The notes below the pieces were generated by a model. The model was not told where the DNA came from. It searched no databases and saw only the letters and a list, made by a program, of their open reading frames with translations. A stretch of DNA of 64,000 nucleotides from Streptosporangiales bacterium (lineage in GTDB: Bacteria; Actinomycetota; Actinomycetes; Streptosporangiales; WHST01). Shown here piece by piece: positions 19,911-27,890 of this stretch; position 1 is the first letter of the stretch; every line of letters starts with the position of its first letter. Location: the NCBI GenBank assembly GCA_009379955.1, contig WHST01000001.1:89700-153699 (forward strand). The letters are read 5' to 3'. A program made the translations under genes and the position numbers.

Positions 19911-20887
19911 TGGCGATGACGCCTGCGGTCAAGGACGAGCTCGCACGAGTCTCGGTCACCAAGCCGTGCTGCCGCAAGGCGGAGGTCGCGAGCATGCTCA
20001 GGTTCGCCGGCGGGCTGCACCTGGTCGGCGGCCGGATCGTCGTCGAGGCCGAGCTCGACACCGGCGTCGCCGCACGTCGCCTCCGCAAGGACATCTCGGA
20101 GGTGTACGGCCACACCTCCGAGCTGGCCGTGATCGCGGCCGGCGGGCTGCGCAAGGGGAGCCGCTACATCGTCCGCGTCGACCGCGACGGCGAGCAGCTG
20201 GCCCGGCAGACCGGGCTCGTCGACGGCCGTGGCCGCCCGGTGCGCGGACTGCCGCCGCAGATCGTCTCGGGATCGACCTGCGACTCGGAGGGCGCCTGGC
20301 GCGGTGCGTTCCTCGCCCACGGCTCGCTGACCGAGCCCGGCCGGTCGACCGTGCTCGAGATCACCTGCCCGGGCTCGGAGGCGGCACTCGCGCTCGTCGG
20401 CGCGGCGAGGCGTCTCGGGATCGGCGCCAAGGCACGAGAGGTCCGCGGGGTCGACCGGGTGGTCGTCAAGGACGGCGACGCGATCAGCATGCTGCTCACC
20501 AGGCTCGGTGCCCACGACAGCGTCCTCGCCTGGGAGGAGCGCAGGCTGCGGCGCGAGGTGCGGGCCACGGCCAACCGGCTCGCAAACTTCGACGACGCCA
20601 ACCTGCGCCGGTCGGCCCGTGCGGCGGTCGCGGCGAGTGCGCGGGTGCAGCGCGCCCTGGAGATCCTCGGACCCGACGTGCCGAAGCACCTGAAGGAGGC
20701 CGGCGACCTCCGCGTCGGGCACCAACAGGCGAGCCTGGAGGAGCTCGGTCAGCTGGCCGTGCCGCCGCTCACCAAGGACGCCATCGCCGGCCGGATCAGG
20801 CGGCTGCTCGCGATGGCCGACAAGCGCGCGTCCGACATGGGCATCCCCTCGACCGAGGCCTCGCTGCCCGCCGACGTGATGGGCTGA
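19910..20887 (+). CDS. whiA: Sporulation/cell-division regulator WhiA
   Basis: 325 residues. N-terminal LAGLIDADG-homing-endonuclease-like domain split in two (about 1-105 with [21 protein letters not shown], and 115-215 with [18 protein letters not shown]), then a C-terminal HTH (about 225-310; [13 protein letters not shown]-like [21 protein letters not shown] and [24 protein letters not shown]). WhiA acts with WhiB-family proteins on cell-division and sporulation genes in Streptomyces and is present widely in non-sporulating Gram-positives. It overlaps yvcK and is convergent with the first peptidase gene, leaving only 13 bases between the two stops. Confidence 0.96.
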   Translation: MAMTPAVKDELARVSVTKPCCRKAEVASMLRFAGGLHLVGGRIVVEAELDTGVAARRLRKDISEVYGHTSELAVIAAGGLRKGSRYIVRVDRDGEQLARQTGLVDGRGRPVRGLPPQIVSGSTCDSEGAWRGAFLAHGSLTEPGRSTVLEITCPGSEAALALVGAARRLGIGAKAREVRGVDRVVVKDGDAISMLLTRLGAHDSVLAWEERRLRREVRATANRLANFDDANLRRSARAAVAASARVQRALEILGPDVPKHLKEAGDLRVGHQQASLEELGQLAVPPLTKDAIAGRIRRLLAMADKRASDMGIPSTEASLPADVMG

Positions 20888-20900
20888 GCGTCCGCACCCC

Positions 20901-22082
20901 TCACCCGACGGAGCTGGCCGGGGCCTTCCAGGTGTTGCAGCCCTTGACGTCGCCAGGCCAGCCATTCGTGGTCCATCGGCGGTTGCTGCTCGAGGAGCCG
21001 TAGAGCCGCTTCTTCGGGTCACCCTTGGTCTTCGGGTTGATCTCGTCGCCGTTCTGGTGGGCGAGGATGCGCTTCTGGTCGAGCTGCATGGTGGTCGCGT
21101 TGGTGCCGAGGAACGCGGCGCCGAGGCACTGCGCCTGCAGCTCCATCCGGCGGTTGAGCAACGTGTACGCGGGCACGTCCTCGGGGTAGCTCTCGTTGTA
21201 CCGCGTGTTGAACGTCGGCCACAGACCGATCAGCGACTGGACGTGGTGCCCGAACTCGTGGGCCGGGATCTGCTTCACGTAGTCCGCGTCCTTGATCTGC
21301 GCCGTGACGCCGAGGGAGAAGTACAGCGTCCGGTTCGTCGGACAGTACAGCGACGGGAGTGTGCCGGCGCCGGCCTTCTCGGCCGCCTCGCTGCACGGGT
21401 TGGAGCCGATGACGCCCTTGCTCACCTCCACCGCCGGCTGCTGGAACGCCATGCCGCCCTTGACCAGCTGGGCCTGCCAGGTCATGACGAGGCAGGGGAG
21501 CACGGCCTTCAGGTAGGCGGCGTACCGCCGCGGGTCGGTGGAGGTGAGCGTGGCCTTGCAGTCGACGCCCGTCAGCGGGCCCGTGCGGTAGAGCAGGTTG
21601 TCCTCGGGCGAACCGCCGCTCTCCAGACCGGACACCGAGCCCGACGGCACTCCTGACCCGGTCAGGAAGTTGCCCGGGGTCGAGGGCAGCGTGGCGCCGG
21701 AGGGCAGGCCGGACGGCAGGTTGCTGGGCAGGGACCCGGACGGCAGGCCGCTGGGCAACGACCCGGACGGCAGCGAGGTCGGCCCGCCGGACGCGATCGG
21801 CTCGGACTCGGAGCCCTTGCTGAGCAGACCGGCGAACACCGCGACGCCGGCGACGAGCAGGACGCAGAGTCCGCCGCCGACGAGGATGGTCGGCAGGCCG
21901 CCCTGCCGTCGTCCCGGACGGCGCGCGCCGGGCGAGGGAGTGCTGAACATCCCGTAGCCGGGCGGCGTGGGACCCCCGGGCGGCGGTACCGGCGGTGGCA
22001 GCGGCGCGTCCATCGTGGGACCGGGCGTCGGCGACGGACGATCGTCCGACGGGAGACGCGGGGGTCCGGGTGTCCCGCTCAT
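20901..22082 (-). CDS. Neutral zinc metallopeptidase, paralog 1 (membrane-anchored, PF04228-type)
   Basis: 393 residues. Pro-rich cytoplasmic head (1-60), one membrane span (about 64-87), then a linker (about 92-150) built of repeated LPSG/SLPSG units, then the YpfJ-like peptidase domain outside the cell. The zinc motif is H275-E-F-G-H279, and the likely third ligand is E314 in ELQAQC. Six cysteines (residues 175, 197, 230, 247, 319 and one in GCNTW near the end) are conserved in all five tandem copies and probably form disulfides. Substrate is unknown. It is the most diverged copy and the last in transcription order. The chosen MSG start mirrors the other copies, although its ribosome-binding site is weak. 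Confidence 0.88.
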   Translation of the reverse strand: MSGTPGPPRLPSDDRPSPTPGPTMDAPLPPPVPPPGGPTPPGYGMFSTPSPGARRPGRRQGGLPTILVGGGLCVLLVAGVAVFAGLLSKGSESEPIASGGPTSLPSGSLPSGLPSGSLPSNLPSGLPSGATLPSTPGNFLTGSGVPSGSVSGLESGGSPEDNLLYRTGPLTGVDCKATLTSTDPRRYAAYLKAVLPCLVMTWQAQLVKGGMAFQQPAVEVSKGVIGSNPCSEAAEKAGAGTLPSLYCPTNRTLYFSLGVTAQIKDADYVKQIPAHEFGHHVQSLIGLWPTFNTRYNESYPEDVPAYTLLNRRMELQAQCLGAAFLGTNATTMQLDQKRILAHQNGDEINPKTKGDPKKRLYGSSSSNRRWTTNGWPGDVKGCNTWKAPASSVG

Positions 22083-22113
22083 CGGCGGTCGCAGCGGTGG
22101 ATCGGCGGCACCG

Positions 22114-23493
22114 TCATGCCACCCGCTTGGCGGAGGCGGACCAGGTGTTGCACCACCCGGCGTTCCGCTGGTTCCAGCCGCGGGTCATCGACCACAGGAA
22201 GTTGTTCCTGCCGTTGCCGTGGGTGCGGTACTCCGGGTGGTTCTTCACCCCGGGAATCGCCTCGTCGCCGTGCCTGTTCTGGGCGGCGATCTGTGACCTA
22301 CTCAGGTTCATCGTGTTGGCGTTGGCGGAGAGGAACGCGCCGTAGAAGCACTGCGCCTGGAGCTCCATGCGCCGCGAGAGCCTCGTGCGGGCCGCGTCGC
22401 TCGAGGCCTTGAAATGGCGCTGGTTGCGCACCTCGCTGATCCCGGTGACCGACTGCACATGGTGGGCGTACTCGTGGGCCGGGGTGCCGAGGGCGAAGTC
22501 CACGCGCTGCGTGGCGGTCTCGGGCAGGTTGTAGTAGATCGTCTCATTGGTCGAGCAGTAGAACGCGGCCGGCACGTAGCCGATGTCGGAACTGGAGCAC
22601 GGCGAGTTACCGCCCTTCTTGCTCCGCGACATCACTGTGCTGGGGGCGCGGTGCTCAATTCCCTGCCGGGCGAGCTGTATCTTGTACGCCTTGTTCAGGC
22701 AGCTGGTGATCCGGCGGACGTACTTGCTGTACGGCCCGGGCGAGGTGGACCGCAGGCGTGCCGTGCAGCGGACGCTCTTCATGGTGCCGGTCTTGTAGAG
22801 CTTGTTGTTCTCCGGGGTGCCGTAGCTGCTGCCCTCTTCCCCCGTCGAGCTCGAGGTGCTGGTCGGGACCGAGGAGAAGCTGAAGGTCGCGCCGGTCGGG
22901 GCCGACGAGGCCGATGTGGTCGAGGTCGAGGTCGAGGAGGAGGACGACGACGTCGGGACGAACCCGGTCGACGTGGCCTGGCTCGTCGGCTCCTCGTCGC
23001 CGGTGGTGGCGACGACGACGGCGATGACGATGATGAGGAGCGCGCAGAAGCCGCCGCCGCCGAGCAGGATCGGCAGCAGCGGTGACTTGCGCCTCGGGGG
23101 CGGCGGTCCGAAGCCGCCGGGTCCGGTCGGTCCGCCGGGCATCCGTGGTGGTCCGGGCGGCGGACCGTACGGTCCGCCGGGTCCGCCGGGTCCTCCGGGT
23201 GGCGGTCCGTAGGGTCCGCCGGGCGGTGGTCCATAGGGCCCGCCAGGCCCGCCGGGTCCGCGTGACCCGGGCGGGGGCATGGGCGGTGGCGCGGGTGGCT
23301 GCACGGGGCGCATCGGGCGTGCCGGCGGCGGCGGTGGTCGTCGGCCCGGGGGCGGTGGTGCCATGCCGGGCACGCCGCCACCGCCCGGGCCGGGAGGTGG
23401 CGGGACCGGTGCGGGTCGGGGAGGACCGGGCTGGGGGAGCGGTGGACCGAGAGGCCCCTGGTGGTGTCCACCGGGCTGCCAGGCGCCGGACAT
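22114..23493 (-). CDS. Neutral zinc metallopeptidase, paralog 2
   Basis: 459 residues. The ATG at 23493 (MSGAWQPGG) has GGAGAGCAGGGA before it and matches the MSG-W-PGG start of paralogs 4 and 5; an ATG 15 codons upstream is less likely. The head of about 160 residues is mostly Pro/Gly repeats (GPPP, PGGP). Next come a Lys/Arg patch (RRKSP), one membrane span, and a Ser/Thr-only linker (TSSSSSSTSTSTTSASS). The peptidase domain has an HEYAHH zinc motif (encoded near 22457-22474) and ELQAQC. All six array cysteines are present. The Pro/Gly head resembles those that recruit or scaffold partners, but this is inference. Confidence 0.88.
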   Translation of the reverse strand: MSGAWQPGGHHQGPLGPPLPQPGPPRPAPVPPPPGPGGGGVPGMAPPPPGRRPPPPPARPMRPVQPPAPPPMPPPGSRGPGGPGGPYGPPPGGPYGPPPGGPGGPGGPYGPPPGPPRMPGGPTGPGGFGPPPPRRKSPLLPILLGGGGFCALLIIVIAVVVATTGDEEPTSQATSTGFVPTSSSSSSTSTSTTSASSAPTGATFSFSSVPTSTSSSTGEEGSSYGTPENNKLYKTGTMKSVRCTARLRSTSPGPYSKYVRRITSCLNKAYKIQLARQGIEHRAPSTVMSRSKKGGNSPCSSSDIGYVPAAFYCSTNETIYYNLPETATQRVDFALGTPAHEYAHHVQSVTGISEVRNQRHFKASSDAARTRLSRRMELQAQCFYGAFLSANANTMNLSRSQIAAQNRHGDEAIPGVKNHPEYRTHGNGRNNFLWSMTRGWNQRNAGWCNTWSASAKRVA

Positions 23494-23610
23494 CGATCCC
23501 TGCTCTCCGTATCGGCACGGGTACGTCGTCGCAGACATTAGCGGATGATCAGGCGAGGAGGTGCCGCTGGACCGCCGTCCGGCAGACCCGGGACGGAATC
23601 TCCCTCCGCC

Positions 23611-24684
23611 TCATGCCACCTGCCGGGCCGGCGAGCGCCAGGTGTTGCACGCGACGACGTCGCGGCGGTCCCAGCCGCGGGCGAGGAACCAGCGCGCGTT
23701 GCTGCGGAAGGTGCCGTGGGTGCGCAGCGACGGGTCGTCGTCGATGCCGTCGACCGCCTCGTCGCCGGTGTGCTCGACGCTGTCCGCCATCGCGGCCCGT
23801 GAGACCCGCATGGTGGGGGCGTTCGCACCGACGAACGTGCCGGCGAGGCACTGGGCCTGCAGCTCCAGCCGCCTGGTGAGGAGCGTGTAGCTCGCCACGT
23901 CGGACGGATAGACGGTGCTGTAGCGGCTGGTGTAGACCTCGCTGATTCCCACGACCTGCTGGATATGGTGCGCGTACTCGTGGGCGGTCGCGGAGACGAG
24001 GTACTCGCGGTTCTTCGGCATGGCGAGCTTCGCCGCTCCCGGCAGGGAGTAGTAGATGGTGCGGTTCGCCGGGCAGTAGAAGGCGATCGGCGTGTACCCG
24101 CTGGCCGCGCTCCGGCACGGCGACGACGGGTTGCCCTCGCGCGCGACCACGAGTCCCGGCTCGGCGTACGCGATCCGTTGCCTGGCCAGCTGCGCCCGCC
24201 AGGCCCGGTTCAGGCAGCCGGTCGACTCCCGGACGAAGGCCTCGTACGGTCCGGGACGCGACGACCTGAGGTCGGCGCCGCAGTCGACGCCGGCCATGCG
24301 ACCGGTGCGGTAGAGCGCGTTGCCCTCCGGCTCGCCGTAGCGGTGCGACTCGCCGGTTGGTGACGACGACGCGCTCGCGGTCGACTGTCCCCGGTGGCTC
24401 GGCCTGGCGGTGGGGTGGTCGCTGCCGACGAGTGCGCCGAGGACGGCGGCGACGATGACGAGGAGCAGGAAGGCACCGCCGCCGGCGAGGAGCAGCAGGG
24501 GAGCGGGTGGATGCGCGTGGTGCCGTTCGGGGAGCGGATGCGTGGGCCACGGCTCGTGAGCGGCCGAACGGCTGACCGCGACCGGCGCCGGTGTCCGCTC
24601 GGCACCGGACTCCGCGCGAGGGGGGACGGCAGGCGGAGGCAACGGCGGGCGCGGGCGACTTGGTGTGCGGTCGCTAGCGGTCAT
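23611..24684 (-). CDS. Neutral zinc metallopeptidase, paralog 3 (short head)
   Basis: 357 residues, the shortest of the five. The start (MTASDRT) has a strong GGAGGTGGGAGGG ribosome-binding site. The head is Pro-rich but lacks the long PGG repeats of copies 2, 4 and 5. One membrane span (LLLLAGGGAFLLLVIVAAVLGALV, about residues 60-85, given here in two parts as a 24-residue hydrophobic run) is followed by a short Ser/Thr linker. The domain carries HEYAHH and ELQAQC and all six conserved cysteines. There is a 117-base gap to paralog 2 downstream and 25 bases from paralog 4 upstream. Confidence 0.87.
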   Translation of the reverse strand: MTASDRTPSRPRPPLPPPAVPPRAESGAERTPAPVAVSRSAAHEPWPTHPLPERHHAHPPAPLLLLAGGGAFLLLVIVAAVLGALVGSDHPTARPSHRGQSTASASSSPTGESHRYGEPEGNALYRTGRMAGVDCGADLRSSRPGPYEAFVRESTGCLNRAWRAQLARQRIAYAEPGLVVAREGNPSSPCRSAASGYTPIAFYCPANRTIYYSLPGAAKLAMPKNREYLVSATAHEYAHHIQQVVGISEVYTSRYSTVYPSDVASYTLLTRRLELQAQCLAGTFVGANAPTMRVSRAAMADSVEHTGDEAVDGIDDDPSLRTHGTFRSNARWFLARGWDRRDVVACNTWRSPARQVA

Positions 24685-24709
24685 CGCCCTCCCACCTCCG
24701 TCGTCGGTC

Positions 24710-26077
24710 TCAGCCCACCTCGTCCTCGGCGGCCGTCCAGGTGTTGCACGCACCGGCGTCCTTCTTGTCCCAGCCCTCGTTCATCAACCAGCGCGTGTTG
24801 TTCACCGGCTTGCCGTGGGTGCGGTTCGCCGGGTCGCTGTCGTCCGGGTCGTCGCCGGTCCGTTTCGCCATCGCCTCGAGCTTCCCCCGGTCGACGTTCA
24901 TCGAGCCGGAGTTGGGTGACAGGAAGATACCGGCGAGGCACTGCGCCTGCAGCTCGCTGCGCCGGGTCAGCAGCGTGGTCGCCGCGGTGTCGCCCTGCTT
25001 CTCGTAGTACCGGTTGTTGTAGGTCTCGTTGATCCCGGTGAGTGTCTGCACGTGGTGGGCGTACTCGTGGGCGGGGGTGCGCAGCACGTGATAGGCGGGG
25101 CTCTCGGTCGCCGCCGGCATGTTGTAGTAGATCGTCTGGTTCGTCGGGCAGTAGAAGGCCGCCGGGACGTAGCTGGCGCCAGAGCTCTGGCACGGCGACG
25201 ACGGGTTGTTCGACTCGGAGTAGACCGCGCTCGGCTTCTGGAACGTGATGCCCTGCTTGGTCAGCTGCGCCTCCCACGCCTGGTCGAGGCACGCCTGGAT
25301 CTTCTCGCCGTACTCCTTGTAGTCCGCGCTCGTGAACGGGTCGGACAGCTGTGCGGAGCAGTTCACACCGTCCATCACGCCGGTCTCGTAGACCTTGTTG
25401 TCCTCCGGCGTGCCGTACTGGCCGCCCACCTCGCTGCCCGAGGTCGTCTCGGTGCTCGTCGCGGTGCCCGTCTCGGTGCTGTAACTGCTGGGTTGGTACG
25501 ACGAGGCCGAGGCCGTCGAGAAGGTATAGGACGACTGCGACGTCGGCTCGTCGTTGCCTCCGCCGATGGCGGCGACGATCGCGATGATGATGATGAGGAA
25601 GGCGAAACCGCCGCCGCCGAGGCCGAGGATGAGCGGCAGGGGCGACTTCTTCCGCGGGGGGCCGCCGTACGGGCCCATCGGGCCGTATGGGCCCGTGGGA
25701 CCCATCGGCCGCCCGGGACCACCTGGTCCCATCGGACCGCCTGGCGGTGGGCCACCGGGACCCATGGGCCCGCCGAAGCCGGGCGGGCCGGGTCGCGGAC
25801 CGACGCCACCGGGCGGTGGTGCGGGCGGTGGTGCCGGCGAGGGCGGCGGACCGAGGGGGCGTTGGTGCGGCGGCGGATAGCCGGGCCCCGGCTGCCTGGG
25901 CGGTGGTGGCGGGTACCCGGGCCCCGGCCGCCTGGGCGGTGGCGGCGGGTACCCGGGCCCCGGGCCCTGCCGCGGCGGTGGCACGGGTGCCGGTTGAGGG
26001 CGCCCCACCGGAGGCAGGTGCGGCGGTCGCTGACCCGGTCCCGGCGGTGGTCCGCCCGGCCCCCAAGGTCCACTCAT
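24710..26077 (-). CDS. Neutral zinc metallopeptidase, paralog 4
   Basis: 455 residues. The ATG at 26077 (MSGPWGPGG) has AGAGGAGAA upstream. The head contains near-identical repeats of the type RRPGPGYPPPPP and then PGG/MGP repeats, ending in a Lys/Arg patch (PPRKKSP). One membrane span (IIIIAIVAAIGG at its core) follows. The linker is rich in Ser, Thr, Tyr and Glu (SSYSTETGTATSTETTSGSE). The peptidase domain has HEYAHH, ELQAQC and the six cysteines. It is closest to paralog 5 in head and membrane span, suggesting a late duplication. Confidence 0.88.
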   Translation of the reverse strand: MSGPWGPGGPPPGPGQRPPHLPPVGRPQPAPVPPPRQGPGPGYPPPPPRRPGPGYPPPPPRQPGPGYPPPHQRPLGPPPSPAPPPAPPPGGVGPRPGPPGFGGPMGPGGPPPGGPMGPGGPGRPMGPTGPYGPMGPYGGPPRKKSPLPLILGLGGGGFAFLIIIIAIVAAIGGGNDEPTSQSSYTFSTASASSYQPSSYSTETGTATSTETTSGSEVGGQYGTPEDNKVYETGVMDGVNCSAQLSDPFTSADYKEYGEKIQACLDQAWEAQLTKQGITFQKPSAVYSESNNPSSPCQSSGASYVPAAFYCPTNQTIYYNMPAATESPAYHVLRTPAHEYAHHVQTLTGINETYNNRYYEKQGDTAATTLLTRRSELQAQCLAGIFLSPNSGSMNVDRGKLEAMAKRTGDDPDDSDPANRTHGKPVNNTRWLMNEGWDKKDAGACNTWTAAEDEVG

Positions 26078-26132
26078 CGACTGTTCTCCTCTGTACAGAT
26101 GGTGCGTGGACGGGCGGTCGGCGATGCCTCGG

Positions 26133-27638
26133 TCAGGCGACTCTCGAGGAGTTCGCCGTCCAGGTGTTGCAGGATCCGGCCTTCGACGTGTTCCACCCAC
26201 GGTTGAACCAGTAGCCGTTGTTGCGGAACTGTCCGTGCGTGCGGTACTTCGGGTTCTGCTTCCAGCCCTCGACCGCGTTGTCACCGGTGTGCGCGGCGCT
26301 GTACTTCTGTTTGCTCGCGGACAGGTTCATCGTCGAGGCGTTGCGTCCCATGAACATCCCGGCCAGGCACTGCGGCTGCAGCTCCATCCTCCGGTTGATC
26401 CGCGTGTACTTGCCGACGTTCGGGTAGGCGGCGTTGTAGCGCTCGCTGTAGACGTCCCACATACCCATCAGGGTCTGGACGTGGTGCCCGTACTCATGGG
26501 CAGCGGTCTCCATCATCCAGTCGCGGTACTCGCCGATGGGGTACTTGCGCACCTGGCTCGTGGAGAAGTACATGGTCTCGTTGGTGGAGCAGTAGAACGC
26601 CATCGGAACGTACCCGGCGTTGCCGCCGCTGCACGGTGAGGTGGGGTTCGACGACACGACGACGCCCGGCTTGCGGTGCTCCATGTTCTGCGAGGCGAGC
26701 ACCGGAGCCCAGGCCTTATCCAGGCATTTCGTGACGGACGTCGCGTACCTCCGGTACGCGCTCGCCGAGTTGGACCTGAGGTTCGCGCGGCACCGGACGC
26801 CCTTCATCGTCTTGGTCTTGTAGATCTTGTTCCGCTCCGGCGAGCCGTAGCCGGTCTCTCCCGGGTCGGTGGTGGAGCTCGACGGCGAGCTGTACGTGGG
26901 GGAGTACGAGGAGTACGAGAAGCTGTAGGTGGACGACGGCGAGTACGACGAGTACGAGTACGTGGGGGAGTACGAGGAATAGCTGTAGCTGTAGGTCGAT
27001 CCCGAGGTGGGCTCGTCGTTGCCGCCGGCGACCGCGGCGACGATCGCGATGATGATGATGAGGAAGATGAACGCGCCGCCACCGCCGAGGAGGATCGGCA
27101 GCAGCGGTGACGACTTCTTCCGCGGCGGCCCGCCGTACGGACCCATCGGCCCCATGGGACCCATCGGCCCACCGGGTCCCCGGGGCGGCCCACCGGGTCC
27201 GCCGGGACCGCCTGGCCCCATCGGCGGTCCGCCGGGCCCGCGGGGTGGCCCGCCCGGGCCCATCGCGCCGGGCGGAGGAGGGGGCGTCGGCCGCGGGCCC
27301 ATGGCTCCCGGCGGCGCGGCGGGCGGTGGTGCGGGTGACCGCGGTGGTCCGAGCGGGCGCGGTGGCGGAGGCGGGGGTCCTGGGCGCCCACCCCGTGGCG
27401 GCGGTGGCGGCGGGTACGCGGGCCCGCCGCCGTGGCGAGGTGGCGGCGGCGGTGCGGCACCGCGGGGAGGCGGTACGGGTGCCGGGCGCGGTGGTCCGGG
27501 CGGCGGCATGCGCGGTGGGCCGGGTGGAGGAGGCGGCTGGCCAGGACCCGGTGGGCGTCCGGGGCCCGGCGGTCGTCCAGGGCCTGGAGGTTGTCCGCCC
27601 GGTCGCGGCCCGCCCGGTCCCCACCCGCTGCCACTCAT
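26133..27638 (-). CDS. Neutral zinc metallopeptidase, paralog 5 (Tyr/Ser-repeat linker)
   Basis: 501 residues, the longest copy and the first in transcription order. MSGSGWGPGG start with a GGGAGGGACAGG ribosome-binding site. The head is about 225 residues of PGG, PPRGG and GPMGPMGP repeats, then PPRKKSSP and one membrane span (IFLIIIIAIVAAVAGG). The linker is an unusual run of Ser-Tyr-Ser/Pro repeats (SYSYSSYSPTYSYSSYSPSS and similar). The peptidase domain has HEYGHH, then ELQPQC and the six cysteines. Homologs of this family are single secreted or membrane proteins with no firmly known substrate. The 252-base gap to the divergent DUF2207 gene should hold the array's main promoter. Confidence 0.88.
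   Translation of the reverse strand: MSGSGWGPGGPRPGGQPPGPGRPPGPGRPPGPGQPPPPPGPPRMPPPGPPRPAPVPPPRGAAPPPPPRHGGGPAYPPPPPPRGGRPGPPPPPPRPLGPPRSPAPPPAAPPGAMGPRPTPPPPPGAMGPGGPPRGPGGPPMGPGGPGGPGGPPRGPGGPMGPMGPMGPYGGPPRKKSSPLLPILLGGGGAFIFLIIIIAIVAAVAGGNDEPTSGSTYSYSYSSYSPTYSYSSYSPSSTYSFSYSSYSPTYSSPSSSTTDPGETGYGSPERNKIYKTKTMKGVRCRANLRSNSASAYRRYATSVTKCLDKAWAPVLASQNMEHRKPGVVVSSNPTSPCSGGNAGYVPMAFYCSTNETMYFSTSQVRKYPIGEYRDWMMETAAHEYGHHVQTLMGMWDVYSERYNAAYPNVGKYTRINRRMELQPQCLAGMFMGRNASTMNLSASKQKYSAAHTGDNAVEGWKQNPKYRTHGQFRNNGYWFNRGWNTSKAGSCNTWTANSSRVA
26875..27003 (-). repeat. Degenerate Tyr/Ser codon repeat encoding the linker of peptidase paralog 5
   Basis: The segment TACGTGGGGGAGTACGAGGA (plus strand) occurs near 26893 and again near 26959, embedded in related Tyr/Ser-coding units. 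It encodes the extracytoplasmic linker between membrane span and peptidase domain and is absent from the other four copies. Replication slippage is the likely origin. Confidence 0.65.
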
Positions 27639-27890
27639 CGACCTGTCCCTCCCGGCTGTCACGTGCGGTCGCATTGGCGACGGCGCGACCACGGTGCAGG
27701 CTAGGTGAGACGGGCCTCCCGGACGCAAGCTGGGACGCCACCAGGCGCACCGTGTGTGCCCGCACGGCCGCAGCCTAGTAGGTTCTCCCTCGCATAGGGT
27801 CGCGACCCGTACTCTCGTTGGAGAGGATCGGGGCGCGGGATGACCCGTGGTTGGACTACCGCTACGCTGCCACCCGTGTTTGGGGATGTG
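27639..27890. promoter_or_regulatory. Divergent intergenic region between the peptidase array and the DUF2207 gene
   Basis: 252 bases without a credible gene. It should hold promoters in both directions. A weak candidate for the DUF2207 side is GATGAC (27840-27845) and TACGCT (27864-27869) 18 bases apart. No clear -35/-10 pair was found for the array side, and no riboswitch or tRNA was recognised. Confidence 0.4.

Noticed and set aside
21598-27708. Plus-strand Gly/Pro-rich open frames opposite the peptidase array (collagen-like GPPGPP stretches)
   Set aside because: GGN and CCN codons are complementary, so Pro/Gly repeats on one strand create Gly/Pro frames on the other. The minus-strand frames carry HExxH, cysteines and ribosome-binding sites.
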